A stretch of 42,796 nucleotides of DNA from Pseudomonas sp. LS-2. GTDB lineage: Bacteria; Pseudomonadota; Gammaproteobacteria; Pseudomonadales; Pseudomonadaceae. Shown here in pieces: positions 37,802 through 42,796 of this stretch. Location of the stretch: contig NZ_QXTJ01000015.1 of assembly GCF_003605735.1 (NCBI RefSeq), positions 455,145-497,940 on the forward strand, in the 5' to 3' direction. The notes below the pieces were generated by a model. The model worked only from the letters and a program-made list of their open reading frames with translations. It had not been told where the DNA came from and did no database searches. Made by a program: the position numbers and the translations under genes. Position 1 is the stretch's first letter. Each line of letters begins with the position of its first letter.

Positions 37802-37846
37802 GTGCTCAACAGCCACGCGGTGCTCTGTGTCTGCGCCGTTGAGCAC
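37802..37846. repeat. Inverted repeat just after rng
   Basis: GTGCTCAAC (37802-37810) and its exact inverse GTTGAGCAC (37838-37846), separated by 27 bases. It begins 2 bases beyond the rng stop and precedes the yhdP leader. There is no T run, so it may be an mRNA hairpin affecting rng-yhdP readthrough or processing. Confidence 0.55.
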
Positions 37847-37848
37847 AC

Positions 37849-39306
37849 TCAGAGCAGTACAACGTCATATTGTTCCTGCGAGTACATGGTTTCGACCTGA
37901 AAACGAATGGTCCTGCCGATGAACACCTCAAGCTCGGCCACGTTCCCGGACTCTTCGTCGAGCAGACGATCGACCACTTTCTGGTTCGCCAACACCCTAT
38001 ACCCAAGCGCCTGATAGGCACGGGCTTCGCGCAGGATCTCGCGAAAGATTTCGTAGCAAATGGTTTCAGCGGTTTTCAGCTTGCCTCGTCCCTGACAGCT
38101 GCTGCACGGTTCGCACAGGACTTGTTCAAGGCTCTCGCGGGTTCGCTTGCGGGTCATCTGCACCAGCCCCAGCTCGGTGATGCCGATGATGTTGGTCTTG
38201 GCGTGATCGCGTTCAAGCTGCTTTTCAAGCGTGCGCAAGACCTGGCGCTGGTGCTCGCCGTCTTCCATGTCGATGAAATCGATGATGATGATCCCGCCGA
38301 TGTTGCGCAGGCGCAGTTGCCGAGCGATGGCCGTCGCGGCTTCCAGATTGGTCTTGAAGATCGTTTCTTCGAGGTTGCGATGGCCAACGAACGCGCCGGT
38401 GTTGACGTCGATGGTGGTCATCGCTTCAGCCGGATCGATCACCAGATAGCCCCCGGACTTGAGAGGCACCTTGCGCTCAAGGGCTCTCTGGATTTCATCT
38501 TCGACGCCGTACAGATCGAAGATCGGCCGCTCACCCGGATAGTGCTCAAGACGGTCAGCGATTTCCGGCATCAGCTCGGAGACGAACTGCGTGGTTTTCT
38601 GAAAGGTTTCCCGCGAGTCGATGCGGATTTTCTCGATTTTCGGATTGACCAGATCGCGCAGGGTGCGCAGCGCCAGCCCCAGGTCTTCGTAAATCACGCT
38701 GGCCGGGCTGATGGTCTTGATCTGCTCGCCGATCTGATCCCACAACCGACGCAGGTAGCGGATATCCATCATGATCTCATCGGCGCCGGCGCCTTCAGCG
38801 GCCGTGCGCAGGATGAAACCGCCCTTCTCCTTGATGCCTTCTTTCGCCACGCAATCGCTGACCACCTGCTTGAGGCGCTCGCGCTCGGCTTCGTCTTCGA
38901 TTTTCAGGGAAATCCCGACATGCGCCGTACGCGGCATGTACACCAGGTAGCGCGAGGGGATGGAAAGCTGGGTCGTCAGGCGTGCGCCTTTGCTGCCGAT
39001 CGGGTCCTTGGTGACTTGCACCACCAGACTCTGGCCCTCATGCACCAGAGAACTGATGGTTTCGACCGCCGGGCCTTCACGCATCGATATTTCCGAGGCA
39101 TGAATGAACGCGGCACGGTCCAGACCGATGTCGATGAACGCGGCCTGCATGCCGGGAAGCACGCGCACCACCTTGCCTTTGTAGATATTGCCGACGATCC
39201 CGCGACGCTGGGTCCGCTCGACGTGAACCTCTTGCAGAACCCCGTTCTCAACGACGGCCACGCGCGACTCCATCGGCGTGATGTTGATCAGAATTTCTTC
39301 ACTCAT
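37849..39306 (-). CDS. rng: Ribonuclease G
   Basis: Endoribonuclease that matures the 5' end of 16S rRNA and turns over some mRNAs. It has 485 residues (E. coli 489). The S1 domain is about residues 38-125 ([23 protein letters not shown]), the catalytic aspartates are in [11 protein letters not shown] and IIDFIDMED, and the zinc-link region is [11 protein letters not shown] near residue 410. It lacks the long acidic C-terminal scaffold of RNase E. The ATG overlaps the maf stop by ATGA, so the two are translated together. Confidence 0.96.
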   Translation of the reverse strand: MSEEILINITPMESRVAVVENGVLQEVHVERTQRRGIVGNIYKGKVVRVLPGMQAAFIDIGLDRAAFIHASEISMREGPAVETISSLVHEGQSLVVQVTKDPIGSKGARLTTQLSIPSRYLVYMPRTAHVGISLKIEDEAERERLKQVVSDCVAKEGIKEKGGFILRTAAEGAGADEIMMDIRYLRRLWDQIGEQIKTISPASVIYEDLGLALRTLRDLVNPKIEKIRIDSRETFQKTTQFVSELMPEIADRLEHYPGERPIFDLYGVEDEIQRALERKVPLKSGGYLVIDPAEAMTTIDVNTGAFVGHRNLEETIFKTNLEAATAIARQLRLRNIGGIIIIDFIDMEDGEHQRQVLRTLEKQLERDHAKTNIIGITELGLVQMTRKRTRESLEQVLCEPCSSCQGRGKLKTAETICYEIFREILREARAYQALGYRVLANQKVVDRLLDEESGNVAELEVFIGRTIRFQVETMYSQEQYDVVLL

Positions 39307-39914
39307 GGCTTTTCACCTTCCAGGCATTGCCAACAGGGTATGCCGAAACGCTGAAGAATTTCTGCGGTTTCGCACAGCGGCAAACCCACGACCGCAGAGT
39401 AACTGCCGGTCAGGTTTTCCACGAACACGGCGCCAAGACCCTGAATGCCGTAACTGCCCGCTTTGTCGCACGGCTCGCCACTGGCCCAGTAGGCGCGGGC
39501 TTCTTGGGTTGTGATCGGACGGAAACGCACCCGGCTGCTTACCATGCGGGTTTCGCAGTGCTGTTCGTCGACCACGGCGATGGCGGTCAGGACCTCGTGT
39601 TCACGATTCGACAAGGCGGCGAGCATCGCCAGCGCGTCGGCCTCATCCACGGGTTTGCCCAGAATGCGGCCGTCGAGGACCACAGCGGTATCGGCACCCA
39701 GCACGCACGCAGTCGGGTAAGCGGGGTCATTGGCGAGCTGCAGCAGGCCGGCATCGGCCTTGCCACGGGCCAGACGCTCTACATACGCAGCAGGGGTTTC
39801 ATCTTTGAGCGGGGTTTCGTCGATCTCCGCACTGAGCGTGGTGAACGGCACACCAATCTGTGCGAGCAGTTCACGACGGCGCGGGGAGCCGGAGGCGAGA
39901 AGAAGTTGTGGCAT
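39303..39914 (-). CDS. maf: Maf family nucleotide pyrophosphatase (YhdE-type)
   Basis: House-cleaning enzyme that hydrolyses non-canonical or excess nucleotides; YhdE members act on dTTP and UTP. It has 203 residues from ATG 39914 ([21 protein letters not shown]), with GGAG seven bases ahead; a start six codons upstream is less likely. The signature SGSPRRREL and the metal-binding [10 protein letters not shown] are visible. It overlaps rng by 4 bases and follows mreD after a truncated REP element, so mreBCD-maf-rng may be one long transcript interrupted here. Confidence 0.95.
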   Translation of the reverse strand: MPQLLLASGSPRRRELLAQIGVPFTTLSAEIDETPLKDETPAAYVERLARGKADAGLLQLANDPAYPTACVLGADTAVVLDGRILGKPVDEADALAMLAALSNREHEVLTAIAVVDEQHCETRMVSSRVRFRPITTQEARAYWASGEPCDKAGSYGIQGLGAVFVENLTGSYSAVVGLPLCETAEILQRFGIPCWQCLEGEKP

Positions 39915-39977
39915 GGGACGTCTCCGTGTCATTGATCACAAGCTTAGGCGAACCTCAAGGCCGTGGGGCCTGGTCCT

Positions 39978-40024
39978 GTAGCAGTCCGGCTTGCCGGCGG
40001 TGGCGCCATTGAAAGCGCCAACCG
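39978..40024. repeat. Truncated family A REPIN
   Basis: The left arm GTAGCAGTCCGGCTTGCCGG (39978-39997 and on) is intact and the inner hairpin TGGCGC-N8-GCGCCA (40001-40020) remains, but the right arm stops after ACCG and continues into unrelated sequence. It appears to be a REPIN that has lost its second arm by deletion. Confidence 0.8.
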
Positions 40025-40040
40025 TTCGAAGCCCTTCGGC

Positions 40041-40532
40041 TTAGTTGATCTTCAAACGCAGGCGCAGTCCGCGCAGGCCGTAACTGACCCACGGCCAGAG
40101 CAAGGCACTGACCAGAGCCGGTAAGACCAGTGCGAGCGTCGGCTGGCGGTTACCGGTCAGCGCGCTCAGCCACAGTTGTACCAACTGCGCCAGACCGAAG
40201 ATCACCAGAATGACCAGACATTGCTGCCACATCGGGAACATTCGCAGGCGCTGTTGCAGCGACAGCACCAGAAAGGTGATCAGCGTCAGAATCAATGCGT
40301 TCTGCCCCAGCAGCGTGCCGTACAGCACATCCTCGGCCAGACCGAGCATCCACGCGGTGACCATGCCGATCTTGTGTGGCAGGGCCAACGCCCAGAACGC
40401 CAGGAGCAGCGCGAGCCAGAGCGGACGAAAGATTTCCATGAATTGAGGCAGGGGCGAGACGCTGAGCAGCAGGCCGACAGCAAAGGTCAACCAGACCACC
40501 CAGCCGTTTCTTGCGGGGGCGTGACGAGCCAT
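40041..40532 (-). CDS. mreD: Rod shape-determining protein MreD
   Basis: Inner-membrane protein of the elongasome, directing sidewall peptidoglycan synthesis with MreB and MreC. It has 163 residues and about five hydrophobic helices. Family features include FAVGLLLSVSPLP near the N-terminus and the segment around AWMLGLAEDVLYGTLLGQNA (conserved GLxxDxxxGxxLG pattern). The ATG shares one base with the mreC stop. Confidence 0.95.
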   Translation of the reverse strand: MARHAPARNGWVVWLTFAVGLLLSVSPLPQFMEIFRPLWLALLLAFWALALPHKIGMVTAWMLGLAEDVLYGTLLGQNALILTLITFLVLSLQQRLRMFPMWQQCLVILVIFGLAQLVQLWLSALTGNRQPTLALVLPALVSALLWPWVSYGLRGLRLRLKIN

Positions 40533-41695
40533 TATTCTTCCCTCTGGCCAGTTGTCGCAGGGGCGGCAGCCGGCGTGGCCGGTTTCGGCGCTGCGGGCTT
40601 GGCCGGTGGCTTGGCGGGCGGTTTGCTCGCGGCGGGTCTGGCGGGTGTGGCAGCAGGTGCCGCGGCGGGAGCAGTCGTGGTCGCAGCAGGCGCTGCCGGC
40701 GCGCTGTGACCGGTCGCAGGCTTGGGCACGGTCGCAGGCACCACGGGCTTGTTCGGTGTAGCAGCAGGCGCGGCGCCAGGCACTGTAGCCGACGGCACCG
40801 CGGAAGGATCTGCGGCCTGACGGTCCAGCGACTCCTGTTGCTGCGCCGCGTCGGCAGCGCGCTCCTCGGGGGAGCGCCCGTCGGAGAACACCAGGAGTAG
40901 ATATCGGCTGCGATTCAGTGCGGCAGTCGGCACGGCGCGAACGATGGCGAATGGCTGACCGGAGTCGTGGATGACTTCCTTGACCGTCGCCACAGGGTAC
41001 CCGGCCGGGAAGCGCTGTCCCAGACCGGAACTCACCAGCAGATCGCCTTCCTTGATGTCGGCGGTGTCGGCGACATGGCGCAGCTCAAGTCGCTCCGGGT
41101 TGCCGGTGCCGCTGGCGATGGCGCGCAGACCGTTGCGGTTCACCTGTACCGGAATGCTGTGAGTGGTGTCGGTCAAGAGCAGCACGCGAGAGGTGTACGG
41201 CATCAACTCGACCACCTGCCCCATCAGACCGCGTGCATCGAGCACCGGCTGTCCCAGCACCACGCCGTCGCGCTCACCCTTGTTGATGATGATGCGGTGC
41301 GTGAAGGGGTTGGGGTCCATGCCAATCAGCTCGGCGACCTCGACCTTCTCGTTGACCAGCGCGGAGGAGTTGAGCAACTCGCGCAGACGCACGTTCTGTT
41401 CGGTCAGGGCGGCGAGCTTTTGCAGGCGGCCTTGGAGCAGAAGGTTTTCGGTCTTGAGTTTTTCGTTCTCGGCGGCGAGTTCGGTGCGGCTGCCAAACTG
41501 ACTGGCAACGCCCTGATACAGACGCTCGGGCAGGTCGGCGATCCAGTAGGACTGCATCAGCACCAGTGACATCTGACTGCGAACGGGTTTGAGCAGGGTG
41601 AAACGCGCGTCCACGACCATGACGGCCACAGACAGGACGACCAGCACCAACAAACGAACGCCCAGCGATGGGCCCTTTGAGAAAAGCGGTTTAAT
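40532..41695 (-). CDS. mreC: Rod shape-determining protein MreC, probable ATT start
   Basis: Periplasmic scaffold of the elongasome with one N-terminal helix. The first conventional codons in frame are TTG at 41653 and 41650, which would begin inside the membrane segment. In frame upstream lies an ATT at 41695, six bases after a perfect AAGGAG, giving a basic start (Met, then KPLFSKGPSLGVRLLVLVV). A TGA in frame further up, with no ATG, GTG or TTG between, leaves ATT as the best start and gives 387 residues. Helix about 15-32, coiled coil about 55-95, beta domains about 100-275, then an unusually long Pro/Ala-rich tail of about 110 residues. Confidence 0.9.
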   Translation of the reverse strand: MKPLFSKGPSLGVRLLVLVVLSVAVMVVDARFTLLKPVRSQMSLVLMQSYWIADLPERLYQGVASQFGSRTELAAENEKLKTENLLLQGRLQKLAALTEQNVRLRELLNSSALVNEKVEVAELIGMDPNPFTHRIIINKGERDGVVLGQPVLDARGLMGQVVELMPYTSRVLLLTDTTHSIPVQVNRNGLRAIASGTGNPERLELRHVADTADIKEGDLLVSSGLGQRFPAGYPVATVKEVIHDSGQPFAIVRAVPTAALNRSRYLLLVFSDGRSPEERAADAAQQQESLDRQAADPSAVPSATVPGAAPAATPNKPVVPATVPKPATGHSAPAAPAATTTAPAAAPAATPARPAASKPPAKPPAKPAAPKPATPAAAPATTGQREE

Positions 41696-41701
41696 GGGCC
41701 G

Positions 41702-41707
41702 CTCCTT
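41702..41707 (-). promoter_or_regulatory. Ribosome binding site deciding the mreC start
   Basis: AAGGAG on the minus strand, six bases before the ATT at 41695-41693. Nothing of similar strength lies before the TTG codons at 41653 and 41650. It is the main reason for the ATT call. Confidence 0.8.
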
Positions 41708-41898
41708 CCAGGGATGCTTGTGTTTGGCTGTTCTTATTCATGCGACATGAAACCGGCCTGGTGCGGATTGACGGAAATACGGAGTGACAGACTTGCAGCA
41801 TCAAGCTCTCAATACAACAGCAGGACGTCAACAGGTCAGACACAAACGGGCAGCGCCATAAGCGCCACCCGGTCGACATCATGGGGCAATCCGGCGAC

Positions 41899-42796
<898 letters not shown>

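Noticed and set aside
37870..39354. 494-codon open frame opposite rng
   Set aside because: Antisense shadow of a conserved gene; no recognisable motif and no ribosome site.
41653..41653. mreC starting at TTG 41653
   Set aside because: No ribosome site precedes it and it would delete the basic leader before the membrane helix; the ATT with AAGGAG fits better, though proof is lacking.

Overview
This window is a stretch of Pseudomonas chromosome, most likely from the P. fluorescens / P. syringae part of the genus. The gene orders point that way: cyoABCDE, fagA-fumC-orfX-sodA, and mreBCD-maf-rng-yhdP-nitrilase-tldD. So do GC-rich coding DNA, long antisense shadow frames, and three families of REP/REPIN palindromes between genes. 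The species cannot be fixed from the sequence alone. Most of the window is core genome. The variable parts are a chaperone-usher fimbrial cluster and an RND efflux/two-component locus. I saw no insertion sequence, CRISPR array, rRNA or tRNA.

Layout. 1-4409 (-): cytochrome bo3 ubiquinol oxidase operon cyoABCD and the start of cyoE, which runs off the left edge. 4882-6860 (-): dsbB and the flavohaemoglobin gene hmp. The gap 6861-7151 holds a sigma-54-like hmp promoter with three NorR/FhpR-type sites, then a FliA-type promoter for cheV. 7152-11115: cheV, a GNAT acetyltransferase, a small exported protein, a YkgJ-type cysteine-cluster protein and a GlxA-type AraC regulator (all +), then a small hypothetical gene (-).

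11223-17736 (-): a fimbrial operon in the order pilin, chaperone, usher, second chaperone, tip adhesin. A separate miniature pilin-like gene lies upstream with its own terminator. 18035-24394 (+): membrane fusion protein, HAE-type RND pump, CusR-like regulator and CusS-like kinase, behind a CusR-box-like motif. 24517-28836 (-): yjdM, a ZIP metal transporter, and the Fur-box-controlled fagA-fumC-orfX-sodA cluster.

29123-33510: pmbA/tldE (-), darP (+), tldD (-) and a nitrilase-family amidase (-). 33821-42796 (-): yhdP, rng, maf, mreD, mreC and mreB, which runs off the right edge.

How it fits together. The left part is respiration, periplasmic disulfide formation and nitric-oxide defence. The middle is surface adhesion and envelope efflux under a metal-type sensor. 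The fag-fum-sod block is an iron-sparing set: an iron-free fumarase, a manganese superoxide dismutase and a metal permease, under a Fur box. The right end is the cell-shape/rng supercluster. mreC there has no ATG, GTG or TTG at its expected N-terminus and appears to start at ATT.
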